From Acetobacter sp. (lineage in GTDB: Bacteria > Pseudomonadota > Alphaproteobacteria > Acetobacterales > Acetobacteraceae): a stretch of DNA of 64,000 bases. Below the pieces are notes generated by a model. That model ran no database searches and had not been told where the DNA came from. It saw only the letters and a program-made list of their open reading frames with translations. The DNA is taken from contig NZ_JAKVME010000001.1 of the NCBI RefSeq assembly GCF_022483985.1, forward strand, positions 434,001 through 498,000, read 5' to 3'. This document shows positions 41,802-50,851 of this stretch, piece by piece. Both the position numbers and the translations under genes were made by a program. The first letter of the stretch is position 1; each line of letters starts with the position of its first letter.

Positions 41802-42856
41802 ACCTTGACGACCGACTTGACCGTATCGTTGCCCGGAGTGAGGAACTTGAGGCGCTTCTGGCGAGCGGCGTAACGGGAGAGGATTTTACTCGAGCCTCCC
41901 GTGAATATGGGGAAATCGAGCCGCTGGTGGCGCGGGTCAACGCCCTGCGCGCCGTGCAGGCTGAAGAGCAGGACCTGAGGCAGCTTCTCGATGATCCGGA
42001 AATGAAGGCGCTGGCGGAAAGCGAACTTCATGAGGTGAAAGATCGTATCGCGGGGCTCCAGCAGGATGTCCGTCTGGCGATGCTGCCGAAGGATGCTGCT
42101 GACGAACGCAGCGCCATCCTTGAAATACGGCCCGCTGCGGGAGGCGACGAGGCGGCGCTGTTCGCGTCCGAGCTGTTTGGCGCGTATCGGCGTTATGCTG
42201 ATCTGCGCGGCTGGAAGTTCGAGGTGATGGAATATGACGAAAGCGAGCTTGGCGGCCTGCGTGAGGGCATTGCGACCATCAGTGGGAAGGGCGTTTTTGC
42301 GCGTCTGAAATATGAATCCGGCGTTCATCGTGTCCAGCGTGTTCCGGCCACGGAAAGTCAGGGGCGTATCCACACTTCCACCATCACCGTTGCGGTTCTG
42401 CCTGAGGCGGAAGAGGTCGATGTGCAGATTGATGAAAAAGATCTGCGTATCGATGTTTACCGGGCATCCGGAGCGGGCGGGCAGCATGTCAACAAGACGG
42501 AAAGTGCTGTGCGTATAACGCATCTGCCGACTGGTGTCGTTGTGGCGATGCAGGAAGAGAAAAGCCAGCACAAGAACCGTGCGAAGGCGATGAAGATATT
42601 GCGGGCGCGTCTTTACGAACAGCAGCGCGTCAGCCTTCACGAGTCCCGTGCCGCCGATCGGAAATCTCAGGTGGGGACAGGGGATCGTTCCGAGCGGATA
42701 CGGACCTATAATTTTCCTCAGGGTCGCGTGACTGACCACCGCATCGGCCTGACGCTTCACAAGATTGATCGTGTGATGCTGGGTGAATTTGACGAGATTG
42801 TTGACACACTGATTCAGGAAGATCAGGCTGCCCAGCTCGCCGCGGCAGGACTGTAA
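41798..42856 (+). CDS. prfA: Peptide chain release factor 1
   Basis: This 352-aa factor terminates translation at UAA and UAG. The GTG start overlaps the hisS stop. The catalytic GGQ motif lies at 227-229 ([13 protein letters not shown]), and a PAT-type anticodon-like tripeptide (VPATES) at about 182-187. The methyltransferase gene prmC, which modifies the GGQ Gln and often follows prfA, is not downstream here. Confidence 0.96.
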   Translation: MNLDDRLDRIVARSEELEALLASGVTGEDFTRASREYGEIEPLVARVNALRAVQAEEQDLRQLLDDPEMKALAESELHEVKDRIAGLQQDVRLAMLPKDAADERSAILEIRPAAGGDEAALFASELFGAYRRYADLRGWKFEVMEYDESELGGLREGIATISGKGVFARLKYESGVHRVQRVPATESQGRIHTSTITVAVLPEAEEVDVQIDEKDLRIDVYRASGAGGQHVNKTESAVRITHLPTGVVVAMQEEKSQHKNRAKAMKILRARLYEQQRVSLHESRAADRKSQVGTGDRSERIRTYNFPQGRVTDHRIGLTLHKIDRVMLGEFDEIVDTLIQEDQAAQLAAAGL

Positions 42857-42955
42857 TTCTATGAAATCTTTATCAATTGGATGATGATAGAGAATTTTAA
42901 CCAAAAGATAACTGTGAGGGCTCTAGCATCCTGCTGTTGAGATTCATAAAGCAGG

Positions 42956-45900
42956 TTGGTTTCATTGCTATATTTTTTGTGCACTCCGGCAGTGCAGTCG
43001 CAAAAGAAACCCGGTTGTTTTTATCCTCCCCTTAAGCTCAAGGCAGCCTTTCGGAACGGAATACACCTGTCTTCCCGGCTGGTCAGCATCTTGCTTGCTG
43101 CTCTCATTGGTTTTTCCGGGCTTCACGCGGTTCCAGCGTTGTCGCAGACCGTACGTTTCTTTAACGGGCAGAGTGGGCTTTCTGATACGTCCCGAAGTCT
43201 CTTTGCGCAAAATTCTGACGGCTTTTTTTATATTGGCAATAAAACGGGATTGTATGTCAGTTCCGGCGGTGAATTCACACGTGTCGACAAGCCTGACGGG
43301 TCTCCTTTCAAGGATATAGAAGCTATTGCCGGGGGTGCCGATGGCAGCATCCTGATTGCTGCCGATAAAGAATTATGGCTGAAAAGTAGAACAGGTTTTG
43401 AAAAAATACCGTTCAGGTTCGATGGCAGGATTTCTCTTGCTGCCGATGGGATGGATTTTATTATCCTGTCAGGGGAGGGGCCAGCCCGAAATGGTGGTAT
43501 CTGGCGACTGTACCGGCATCAGAAAGCGGACACTGCATTTGTATCTCTTGTGAAAGATCATGCGGACAGTCTGGTTCCATCGACAAATCCTCTGAAAGAA
43601 GAAGCTCTTTCAGCCCTGACCTCCGATGCAAAGACCGTGTGGATAGGGTGTGGCGTGGCCCTATGCCGTTACCGGGATGGTGGTGTTGACACTTTTGATG
43701 AACGCAGGGGGGTGCCTCGTGAAGTCTGGCGCGCGCTTGTCATCGCACCGGACGGTTCACTGATTGCTCGAAGTGCTGGAAAGTTTCTGATCATTGCAGC
43801 GAATGGTGGCGTCCATGTGGAAGACATTCCATATGAATTACCAGAATATTTCAGGGAAAAGCCTTCTGAAATCTTTCTGCTCCGGCTGACTGACGGCGCC
43901 TTTCTGACGCCTGGCCATGATTCGCTTGTTGTCCGGTCTGCTACGGGACATTGGGATGATATGGACTGGCCCTCCAGTTATTCGCCACAAACAATTTCAA
44001 GTGCTTATATCGACAGGGAATACGGTCTCTGGCTTGACAGTCCCGGGCGCGGTCCTGTCCGCATTGCCGGTTTTCCATTCTGGAAAGTTTTTTTTACTGA
44101 TCATGACGTATCTCCGCTGCATGTATCTGGCGTCAGACATGATGCGGCGGGCAACCTCTGGATCGCTGCTGAAAACGGTCTTTTTGAATATGCGGCGTCG
44201 CCATATGGCCATGATGGTGAGCATCTGCTGAAGCATATTGAGCTTGAAAATATAACCTCCCTCATCCGCACGGGGGACGGAGCGCTGTGGACTGCAGAAA
44301 AAGGAAAGGGCTTGATCCGGATAGACCCAGTTACAGGTCAGGTCAGAACGTTACCCTCTTCCGAGCCGGTGACCGGAGCTCTGGTCCTCGACAGTGGCGG
44401 GCGGATATGGGTTGGTACGGTTGCGGGACTTGTAAGAGTAGACGATCCGTTGCGTTACGCCTCTCATTTGCCGACGGTGTTTTCATTGCAGAATCACCGT
44501 ATCAACGCACTCTGCTTTGATCAGTTCGGAAGGCTTCTTGTTTTGACGGATAGCGTTCTTTTTCAGCAGACAGCTGAAGAGAATGTTTTTGAGCCCCGGG
44601 TTGATCTGGAAAATTTTGCTATCGGCGACGCCAGTGCCATGACGGTGACGATGTCCAATGATGTCTGGGTTTTAGGGACCAAGGGAAATGCCAGAAAGAT
44701 CTTTCTGCCGGAGGATGGTTCTCCTGTTGTTTCCATGTTGGATGATGGTCCAAAAAATTCAGGCTCTACAACGATTTTTCGGGATAGTAGAGGGTGGATA
44801 TGGTTGGGAGGGTCTCATGGGCTGGATGTGTCCACACCAAACGGCTGGTCTCACTTTGATTTGACGAACGGGTTGGCTTCAAGTCGTATTCTGCCAGGTT
44901 CTATAAATGAAGATGATGATGGATCGCTCTGGTTTGGTACGGAAAATGGTCTGAATCACCTCAGGGAGCCTGGATCACTTCCTGTGCTTCCTGATCTGCA
45001 CACGAATTTTCTTTCTGCGCATTTGGATAACGTGGATCTTTTGGGGGGCGAGCAATTCTGGCCTGATGGTGAGAGAAAGCTTTCTCTTCAGTTTATCGCC
45101 CCAACCTTTACGGGAAACAGAGAAATCAAATATCAGTACCAGTTGGCAGGTATTGACCATGAACCTGGATATTCTTCGACAAATTTTGTAAATTATTACG
45201 ATGTAAAGGGAGAAAAAATTGTTTTTCAGGTTCAGGCGCAGGATCTTCTGAACTACCGTTCTGCCAGCAGTGCGATCCTGTCTGTACGCTCCTCCGGCCT
45301 CAAAGTCTCTGGGTTCAAAGGAAGTTGGTGGGCTTTATTTTCATTTTTATTAGTGATGCTGCTTGGTGCCATTCTATACAGAAGAATAAAGCTTTTAAGG
45401 CAAAAGAATTTCGAAGCTGCTGTGCGAGGGCGTACTCGTGTGATGGAGGAAATGCAGACGCAGCTTTTGCATCAGTCGCGTGTCGATAGTCTGACGGGAT
45501 TGCTCAACCGTCGGAGTGCCCTTGATGAACTTGATGAGCTGGTGGCATCCATCTCTTCAAATGAGCTTATAGCTGTTGCGCTTATTGATATTGATCATTT
45601 CAAGATGATTAACGATACGCTTGGCCATCAGGGTGGCGACTTTGTTCTGGAGCAATATGGTCAGCGTTTACGAAAACTCGCTGGAGCAATGGCTATTTGT
45701 GGACGCTATGGGGGAGAGGAACTGATCGTGGCGTTCATGTCGGTTTCCTGCACAGAAGAATTGCTGAGGCAAGTTACAAGATTACATGAACACCTACGTA
45801 AACCAATGATTTACGGCGCCTCTGAGGTCGTTGCGACTTGCAGCATAGGTCTGGCGGTTATCCTGCCCGGTGACACGACATCTAAACTGATTGGACGCGC

Positions 45901-45961
45901 TGACCGCGCACTCTACAGAGGCAAAAAGCGTGGAAGAAATTGTATTGTGGTTGCCGATTGA
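42956..45961 (+). CDS. Periplasmic beta-propeller diguanylate cyclase (GGDEF)
   Basis: This protein of 1001 aa may start later, since the first 35 residues are atypical; a hydrophobic signal (LVSILLAALIGFSGLHAVPALS) lies at about 42-63. It is followed by a large two-component-regulator-type propeller (about 65-690, repeats such as GNLWIAAENGLFEY, DDGSLWFGTENGLNHL) and a Y_Y_Y-like beta domain. One membrane helix (about 789-808), a coiled linker and a GGDEF domain with GGEEL at 919-923 complete it. No RxxD product-inhibition site precedes it. It should sense a periplasmic cue and make c-di-GMP. Codon use and base composition are more A+T-rich than flanking genes. Confidence 0.88.
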   Translation: MVSLLYFLCTPAVQSQKKPGCFYPPLKLKAAFRNGIHLSSRLVSILLAALIGFSGLHAVPALSQTVRFFNGQSGLSDTSRSLFAQNSDGFFYIGNKTGLYVSSGGEFTRVDKPDGSPFKDIEAIAGGADGSILIAADKELWLKSRTGFEKIPFRFDGRISLAADGMDFIILSGEGPARNGGIWRLYRHQKADTAFVSLVKDHADSLVPSTNPLKEEALSALTSDAKTVWIGCGVALCRYRDGGVDTFDERRGVPREVWRALVIAPDGSLIARSAGKFLIIAANGGVHVEDIPYELPEYFREKPSEIFLLRLTDGAFLTPGHDSLVVRSATGHWDDMDWPSSYSPQTISSAYIDREYGLWLDSPGRGPVRIAGFPFWKVFFTDHDVSPLHVSGVRHDAAGNLWIAAENGLFEYAASPYGHDGEHLLKHIELENITSLIRTGDGALWTAEKGKGLIRIDPVTGQVRTLPSSEPVTGALVLDSGGRIWVGTVAGLVRVDDPLRYASHLPTVFSLQNHRINALCFDQFGRLLVLTDSVLFQQTAEENVFEPRVDLENFAIGDASAMTVTMSNDVWVLGTKGNARKIFLPEDGSPVVSMLDDGPKNSGSTTIFRDSRGWIWLGGSHGLDVSTPNGWSHFDLTNGLASSRILPGSINEDDDGSLWFGTENGLNHLREPGSLPVLPDLHTNFLSAHLDNVDLLGGEQFWPDGERKLSLQFIAPTFTGNREIKYQYQLAGIDHEPGYSSTNFVNYYDVKGEKIVFQVQAQDLLNYRSASSAILSVRSSGLKVSGFKGSWWALFSFLLVMLLGAILYRRIKLLRQKNFEAAVRGRTRVMEEMQTQLLHQSRVDSLTGLLNRRSALDELDELVASISSNELIAVALIDIDHFKMINDTLGHQGGDFVLEQYGQRLRKLAGAMAICGRYGGEELIVAFMSVSCTEELLRQVTRLHEHLRKPMIYGASEVVATCSIGLAVILPGDTTSKLIGRADRALYRGKKRGRNCIVVAD

Positions 45962-46308
45962 AGGCTTTTAAAGAGTAATGTTTTTGAGAGTTCTTTTGGA
46001 AAAGGTTTGGTGTTCCGAAATGATTATGGAAGAGGTTCTCTGAAACAACAGAAGAATGGTGAAAACCGGCATTTTCAAGCGTCATGATGTGCTTTGTGAG
46101 GTCAGTTTAACGTCAGATAATGAATTTCCAGAAGGGCTTCTCAGAAGATGTATTGTCATAAATGAAATTTATACAGAGATTGATGCGATGAATGAGTCAC
46201 CGTACACTTTTTTCGCCTGCGCTTATTAATAGCGCAAGGCGAAAGAAGGTAGTCTATAGAATATGACGAGCAGATTGGCTTGTTTTTGCATATCTGCTTC
46301 GGTCAAAA
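45962..46308. other. A+T-rich spacer with a possible tiny ORF
   Basis: These 347 bases lie between the convergent GGDEF and DUF4167 genes. Apart from the small ORF at 46056 and a 12-pair hairpin with one bulge (46212-46243), nothing is recognised. Confidence 0.4.
46056..46229 (+). CDS. Possible 57-aa small protein
   Basis: The open frame begins MVKTGIFKRHDVLCEV and ends at TAA within the loop of a 12-pair hairpin. The composition looks protein-like (mixed helix, acidic middle), but the ribosome-binding site is weak (AGAAG) and no family is recognised. Confidence 0.22.
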   Translation: MVKTGIFKRHDVLCEVSLTSDNEFPEGLLRRCIVINEIYTEIDAMNESPYTFFACAY

Positions 46309-46740
46309 TCAGAAGGTGGCATCTTCTGTTGTTGCAAAAGCTTCAGGCTGCGGGTCGTTCTGATTTTCTTCATCTTCAGGAGAAGAGTCGGTATCCTGTT
46401 TGTAGGGTGCTCTGGTTCGCGCGGAGCGTTCCTGTCTCTCCTGCTGGGCTTGCTGGGCAGCCTGATTCATCGCGTTCAGAATGCGGAAATAATGTTCTGC
46501 GTGCTGAAAGTAGGCTTCTGCGAGAACCCGGTCTCCACCACTCGTGGCATCTCGTCCCAACTGAAGATATTTTTCGAAGAGTTGCTGCGCTGTGCCCCGA
46601 ATGCGAACCTCAGGACCATTGCTGTCAAATACGTGATTTCGATTGAGAGGTATCTGACCGTTCTGGTGGCGCGTGCCCCCTCCTCCTCCGTTGCTTCCGC
46701 CGGGACGATGATTACGGTTGCGCATGCGCTTTATATTCAT
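46309..46740 (-). CDS. DUF4167 domain protein (RNA-binding-like)
   Basis: This protein of 143 aa has a basic, Arg/Asn/Gly-rich N terminus (RMRNRNHRPGG), then the family core RGTAQQLFEKYLQLGRDA and a segment ending AEHYFRILNAM, and a Gln/Glu/Pro-rich acidic tail. The family is confined to alphaproteobacteria and usually lies just downstream of prfA-prmC in the same direction. Here it is inverted and separated from prfA by the GGDEF gene. An alternative start five codons in is possible. Confidence 0.85.
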   Translation of the reverse strand: MNIKRMRNRNHRPGGSNGGGGGTRHQNGQIPLNRNHVFDSNGPEVRIRGTAQQLFEKYLQLGRDATSGGDRVLAEAYFQHAEHYFRILNAMNQAAQQAQQERQERSARTRAPYKQDTDSSPEDEENQNDPQPEAFATTEDATF

Positions 46741-47600
46741 GGCGTTACCACGATGCCTTCTTGGTTTTCAATCGATTGGTCCTCTGGACCGCTAGCTGAA
46801 CTCCTGATTGACCCTCGCCAGAATTTTGAAGCGCATTCACACTTCAACGGCAAGCGGTCCAAGGAGTTTAGAGGGGCTATTGGTAACGAGCGGAGTGAAA
46901 TGAATTTCAACCGCTTCCGCCAATGCTCGGCCTACTTTGATCATAAGAATGAGCTATGTGCAAGGGTAGATATGCCATGTGGGTGATAATATCCTCATCG
47001 TTGTGAGGAATAAAATCCAATGCCATGAGATATCAAAAGAAATTTCTTCATAACTATATGATATATAATATAAAATTATATGGGTCGGCTGGAATGTCCA
47101 GAGTTCCGGGTGCCCCTGTTTCATCTGCAGGACGGTTGGAGGATACTCCATTGAGATGAACAGTCTTGATGTTGGTTGCTGTTACGAAAAGGGGAGAGGC
47201 GTGAAGACGCGGCTACCTCGATTGACGATCTTGAAAATAAATCGAGTTGTTCCGTTTTGAGTATCAGAAGCAAGGCCAGCGGGTCTTACGCCATATATGT
47301 ATCCAGCGACGATAAAACCGAAAGAGGTTGAGATAGATGGACAGGCTAAGGGGGTTGGCTTGTGAGGATACGTCAGCCCATTGGAAGGCGAAGCGATATG
47401 CGTGTTGCGTTGCTATCCCACTCGGCGGGAATGGGTGGAAATCCTGTCATGGCATCTTCCTGTGTCTTTGTGGATGACACGTTTGGCTTGCCACCAGAAA
47501 CTCTTGGTGTGGTTTCTGTCCGGAACGAGATGCCGTGACCACTGCAACAAATCAGGGCTCTATGAGATGACTGTGTCAGGCCCAAAATTTTTCATGCTGT
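46741..47600. other. Gene-poor, possibly decayed region
   Basis: No convincing intact gene occurs in these 860 bases. A plus-strand frame at 46753-46986 (MPSWFSIDWSSGPLAE) and a minus-strand frame split by a shift (47182-47585) both look partly protein-like. Base composition is low in GC. It may be the remains of an inserted or inverted segment. Confidence 0.4.
47182..47585 (-). pseudogene. Possible frameshifted gene remnant
   Basis: On the minus strand one frame ends ...EWDSNATRISLRLPMG-stop near 47373. The neighbouring frame is open from the same point and reads NGLTYPHKPTPLACPSIS, then GFIVAGYIYGVRPAGLA, ending at TAA (47182-47184). Joining the two by a one-base shift gives a continuous protein-like sequence. 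There is no clear start or ribosome-binding site and no recognised family. Confidence 0.2.
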
Positions 47601-47714
47601 GAAAAGCCTTTTGTGTGTTCAAACATCCTGAATTTTATTTGATTTTTCTGCATATCTATTCAAAATAAATAACTAAAATAGCAATTGAATAAATGGGTTT
47701 TGTAAATTTTTTAT

Positions 47715-47743
47715 CTGATTTTTTCGCTTTTTGTAAATATAAT
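47715..47743 (+). promoter_or_regulatory. Promoter candidate for the OprB porin
   Basis: A consensus -10 TATAAT (47738-47743) has a weak -35 (CTGATT, 47715-47720) at 17-base spacing. The 10-mer TTTTGTAAAT occurs at 47698-47707 and 47729-47738, 31 bases apart, within long T-tracts that should bend the DNA. A perfect palindrome CGCTATAGCG lies downstream at 47798-47807. The implied 5' leader is about 200 bases. Confidence 0.45.
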
Positions 47744-47916
47744 ATGAATTTTTTTACAATAAGGTTTGTTGTTGAAAGAATAATGATTTTTGGAAAGCGC
47801 TATAGCGATTGATGTGTGTCTTATATGTTGTTTGTGATGAAAATGTGTTGTCGCTTTGCAACATTCTTTGGAAATTGAGAGGGGCGGCGATCCCGTCAAT
47901 ATTGGAAGGGAGGGTT

Positions 47917-47958
47917 ATGTGTAGTACGTGTCGGGGGTACAAGGTGAGTTCGTGGTAA
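47917..47958 (+). CDS. 13-codon leader peptide overlapping the porin start
   Basis: The ATG at 47917 is preceded by GGAAGGGAGGG and encodes MCSTCRGYKVSSW. Its TAA (47956-47958) overlaps the ATG of the porin (47958-47960) as TAATG. The geometry is that of a translationally coupled upstream ORF. It contains two Cys residues within the first five codons. Confidence 0.4.
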   Translation: MCSTCRGYKVSSW

Positions 47959-49547
47959 TGAAAAAAACAAGAAAAATACCCCTCTCCGGTAACCGGATAT
48001 CTGTTGTTTCGCGTCTGAACGGCTGGACTATGTGGGCTCCGTTCCTTGGTGTGGCGGCCTGCTTTGCTGGCTCTACGGAAGTTCGGGCGGAAAAGCAGGA
48101 GACTGTGCAGCGTCCGCCGTCGGATGTGGTGGTTTCGCTGCCCAAAAAGCCGGGGCCTTATGATGCGCCTGCGCATGCCGCTCCGAAGAAAACGCCGATG
48201 ACACCTGCCCAGCGGCTGGACGCCCTGTTCGACACCGAGAGCATTTCGGCGTTGCTCAACAATGAGGATGACGCCATCCGCGAGCGTGATCTGTCCGCAG
48301 GCTATTACGTTCCTGCCCAGACATTCGGTAACCTCGTTCCCCAGTTGCAGCCATGGCGTAAATGGATGCAGAATCGTGGCTTCAGCTTTCAGTTCGCCTA
48401 CAAGGCTGAGGGGCTTGCCAATACGGGAGGCGGGCTGTCCAGAGGAATGGACTATACCCATGAGCTGACTCTCACCACACGGTTCGATCTGGGCAAGCTT
48501 GTCGGATGGGATGGCTGGATTTTGCATGCTGTTTTGATGGAGCGTGCCGGGCGTCAGGTTGCAACGGACTATGTCGGCGAGCATCGTATGCTGCTGTCTG
48601 AAGTCTATAGTCTGTCAGGCCATATGGCCGCCCATCTGTCGGACATCTATCTTGAAAAATCTCTTTTTAATAATAAGGTCAACATCAACCTCGGACGACT
48701 GACCCTCACGCATACCTATGCGACTTCCGTGCTGCTATGTACATTCATGATCCAGTGTTCCGCCCCTGTTGCTCTCAAATCGCAGGCAGGCTGGAGCGTG
48801 TATCCGAAAGCAAGCTGGGGCGGCACAATTCGCGTGCGGCCTGTGCGTGACCTCACGCTGACCACGGGCGTATATGCCGCAGGACCGCTGACATCGAACC
48901 CGTCTGGGTGGGCATGGGGCAGCGAGGAGCATACAGGTGTCATGTTGCCGATTGAACTGGCGTGGGAGCCGTTTTTCGGCAAAAAGAAGCTTCCGGGTCA
49001 TTACAAGATCGGGTTTGGACACGACACAAGCCATTATGACGACATGCTGGGCAGCATCCCCGCAGCCTACAGGCATGATTATCTGGGGCATAATGGTGGT
49101 CCACGGGATACGTTCTACTTTGAAGCTGATCAGATGGTTTACCGTAAAGGTGGCGATCATCAGATGGCTGGTGGATATCTGATGGCCGGGTATATTCATA
49201 ATACCCCGAGTGTTTCGGTGTGGTCGGATCAGTTTTATGTCGGAGCGTCGCTGCTCGGTATCCTTCCCTATCGCCCGTTTGACCGCTTTGGCGTGATGTA
49301 TTCCTACTATCAGATCGGCCATAATCTGACGGAAGGCCAGCGCTTGCGGCAGATGGCGGGCATGTCGATGGGGGCGTACGTGAATGGTCCTCAAACTCAT
49401 GCCGCGACACTGGAAGCCTACTATGGTATCCCGGTGGTGCCGGGCCTCGTGGTGCAGCCCGTTTTTGAATACATGATGCGCCCGGGTGAAACGTCCGTTA
49501 TCCCCAATGCAATTCTGGGCGGTCTGAAGATACTCGCTGCTTTGTAA
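47958..49547 (+). CDS. oprB: OprB-type carbohydrate-selective porin
   Basis: This outer-membrane protein is 529 aa from the ATG at 47958; an in-frame GTG at 47928 is less likely. A basic N terminus and a hydrophobic signal ending near EVRA (about residue 45) are followed by a Pro/Lys-rich periplasmic stretch. A beta-barrel with the OprB pattern then starts (RGFSFQFAYKAEGLANTGGG, later LGRLTLTHTYATS). OprB porins let sugars cross the outer membrane, which fits the periplasmic sugar oxidation of acetic acid bacteria. The barrel ends in GLKILAAL rather than a C-terminal aromatic, which is unusual for a porin. A long A+T-rich leader and an overlapping leader ORF precede it. Confidence 0.88.
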   Translation: MKKTRKIPLSGNRISVVSRLNGWTMWAPFLGVAACFAGSTEVRAEKQETVQRPPSDVVVSLPKKPGPYDAPAHAAPKKTPMTPAQRLDALFDTESISALLNNEDDAIRERDLSAGYYVPAQTFGNLVPQLQPWRKWMQNRGFSFQFAYKAEGLANTGGGLSRGMDYTHELTLTTRFDLGKLVGWDGWILHAVLMERAGRQVATDYVGEHRMLLSEVYSLSGHMAAHLSDIYLEKSLFNNKVNINLGRLTLTHTYATSVLLCTFMIQCSAPVALKSQAGWSVYPKASWGGTIRVRPVRDLTLTTGVYAAGPLTSNPSGWAWGSEEHTGVMLPIELAWEPFFGKKKLPGHYKIGFGHDTSHYDDMLGSIPAAYRHDYLGHNGGPRDTFYFEADQMVYRKGGDHQMAGGYLMAGYIHNTPSVSVWSDQFYVGASLLGILPYRPFDRFGVMYSYYQIGHNLTEGQRLRQMAGMSMGAYVNGPQTHAATLEAYYGIPVVPGLVVQPVFEYMMRPGETSVIPNAILGGLKILAAL

Positions 49548-49668
49548 GTAAGGGGTGTTACGGGTGTTTACGAGGTTGTCTCGCAGACACCCGCGTTGGT
49601 CTGGTTTGAAGTTTCACGCCGTTCTCTGTAGGGAACGTAATCCTCTGTCATCACGGCGTGATTCGATT

Positions 49669-50169
49669 ATGGCTCTTCCTCTTTCCGCTATTGCTTCTGA
49701 TTCCGCCGGTGACGTCGCGCATCTGATCGAGACAGCCCTTACGCCGGTTTTCATGTTGTCTGGCGTTGGAACGCTGCTCAACCTGTTGAATACGCGGGCT
49801 GGTCGTGTTGCGGATCAGATTGAAAAAGCGTCTGATCTGCTCACTGATGAAGAAGATGGCAAAGCGAAACGCAAGCTGCAAAAACACTTTATGCGCTTGC
49901 AGAAGCGGGTCATGGTCCTTGATATGGCCATCATGTTTGGCGGTCTTGCTGGCGCCATGACCTGCGGGGCAGCATTCGTTCTTTTTCTTGGTACAGTCAG
50001 GGATGCTTCGATTGCGTTGTGGCTGGTCGGTCTGTTCGGCGCGGCCTTGCTCTGCACTATTGCATCGCTGGCCTCCTTTCTTGGAGACTGCTTTCTGTCT
50101 TGGGACAGTTTGAAAAAAGTTGGCCCGCTTCCAAGAAATGTCAAGAAATCTGACGGTAAGACAAATTAG
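49669..50169 (+). CDS. DUF2721 membrane protein
   Basis: This protein of 166 aa starts at MALPLSAIASDSAG. Hydrophobic segments lie at about 23-37, 82-107 and 113-137, with a charged helical loop (about 42-80) between the first and second. The N-terminal HLIETALTPVFMLSGVGTLL followed by NTRAGRVADQIE is typical of the DUF2721 family. Function is unknown. No strong ribosome-binding site is seen, and the longer frame from 49555 is not convincing. Confidence 0.75.
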   Translation: MALPLSAIASDSAGDVAHLIETALTPVFMLSGVGTLLNLLNTRAGRVADQIEKASDLLTDEEDGKAKRKLQKHFMRLQKRVMVLDMAIMFGGLAGAMTCGAAFVLFLGTVRDASIALWLVGLFGAALLCTIASLASFLGDCFLSWDSLKKVGPLPRNVKKSDGKTN

Positions 50170-50238
50170 CCTTGCGCGTAATGCTTCGATGAATCGAAGA
50201 TCAAATCAGGACGTATGTCTTTAATGGTGGTCGGTGCG

Positions 50239-50278
50239 GACGCCTTTTTTCTCATATCTCCGGCAGAAAAAAGGCGTC
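50239..50278. repeat. Perfect 14-base inverted repeat between convergent genes
   Basis: GACGCCTTTTTTCT (50239-50252) pairs with 50265-50278 across a 12-base loop. The T and A runs are on the loop side of the GC part, opposite to a normal intrinsic terminator. It lies between two convergent genes and may still stop polymerase by strong pairing. Confidence 0.55.
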
Positions 50279-50285
50279 ATGAATT

Positions 50286-50756
50286 TCAGTCAAACCGTTT
50301 CCCATTGATGATCACATACCCCGGAATATCCCATGAACTGCCGGTGCCTTTGTGCGTCCAGTCGATGCCCTGACGACGGGGGGAGTCGTAGTAGTAACGC
50401 CCTACGATGTCCGCCATATCGCCGTCTCGTACCCATGGCCATTCCGGGGCGTTCATCTCATCGAGGTTGCTGACAACACGGATTGAGATGCCCTGTCCGA
50501 CATTGACATAAAAATAACCATGCCAGCCACTGCGCGTGTGTTTGGCCTTTGTTGAAACGGCAACAACCTGTCCACAGATATGAACGGGAACATCCTGTTT
50601 TCTGCCGCCATTCTCGAATGTCTGCTGGGCCTGAACGAAGCCGCTATTATCGCATGTCGATGAGACGGTTCTGGCCAGAGACGGCGTGTTGCCAATCGTC
50701 ATCATACAAACGGCGCTGGCTAGCAGAAGGCCTGACTTCCTGAAGGATACAGTCAT
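50286..50756 (-). CDS. DUF3465 secreted protein
   Basis: This protein of 156 aa starts at MTVSFRKSGLLLASAV, with a signal peptide cleaved near SLA-RT (about residue 28). The mature part has an OB-fold-like beta domain with WPWVRDGD, then GIDWTHKGTG and the terminal GYVIINGKRFD, which are hallmarks of the DUF3465 family. Two Cys residues (about 34 and 60) could form a disulfide. Function is unknown; a periplasmic location is inferred from the signal. Confidence 0.8.
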   Translation of the reverse strand: MTVSFRKSGLLLASAVCMMTIGNTPSLARTVSSTCDNSGFVQAQQTFENGGRKQDVPVHICGQVVAVSTKAKHTRSGWHGYFYVNVGQGISIRVVSNLDEMNAPEWPWVRDGDMADIVGRYYYDSPRRQGIDWTHKGTGSSWDIPGYVIINGKRFD

Positions 50757-50851
50757 GAAGTTTCTCTTGGTTCCCTGAGTGTGGTGTGTTTTGGGCTCTC
50801 TAAAGCCTGCAAGTGGCATCGGTGAGGCGGCAGAGTCCGCGTGGGCGGATT

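Noticed and set aside
46753..46986. 77-codon plus-strand frame
   Set aside because: Partly protein-like but without ribosome-binding site or family; left as part of the gene-poor region.
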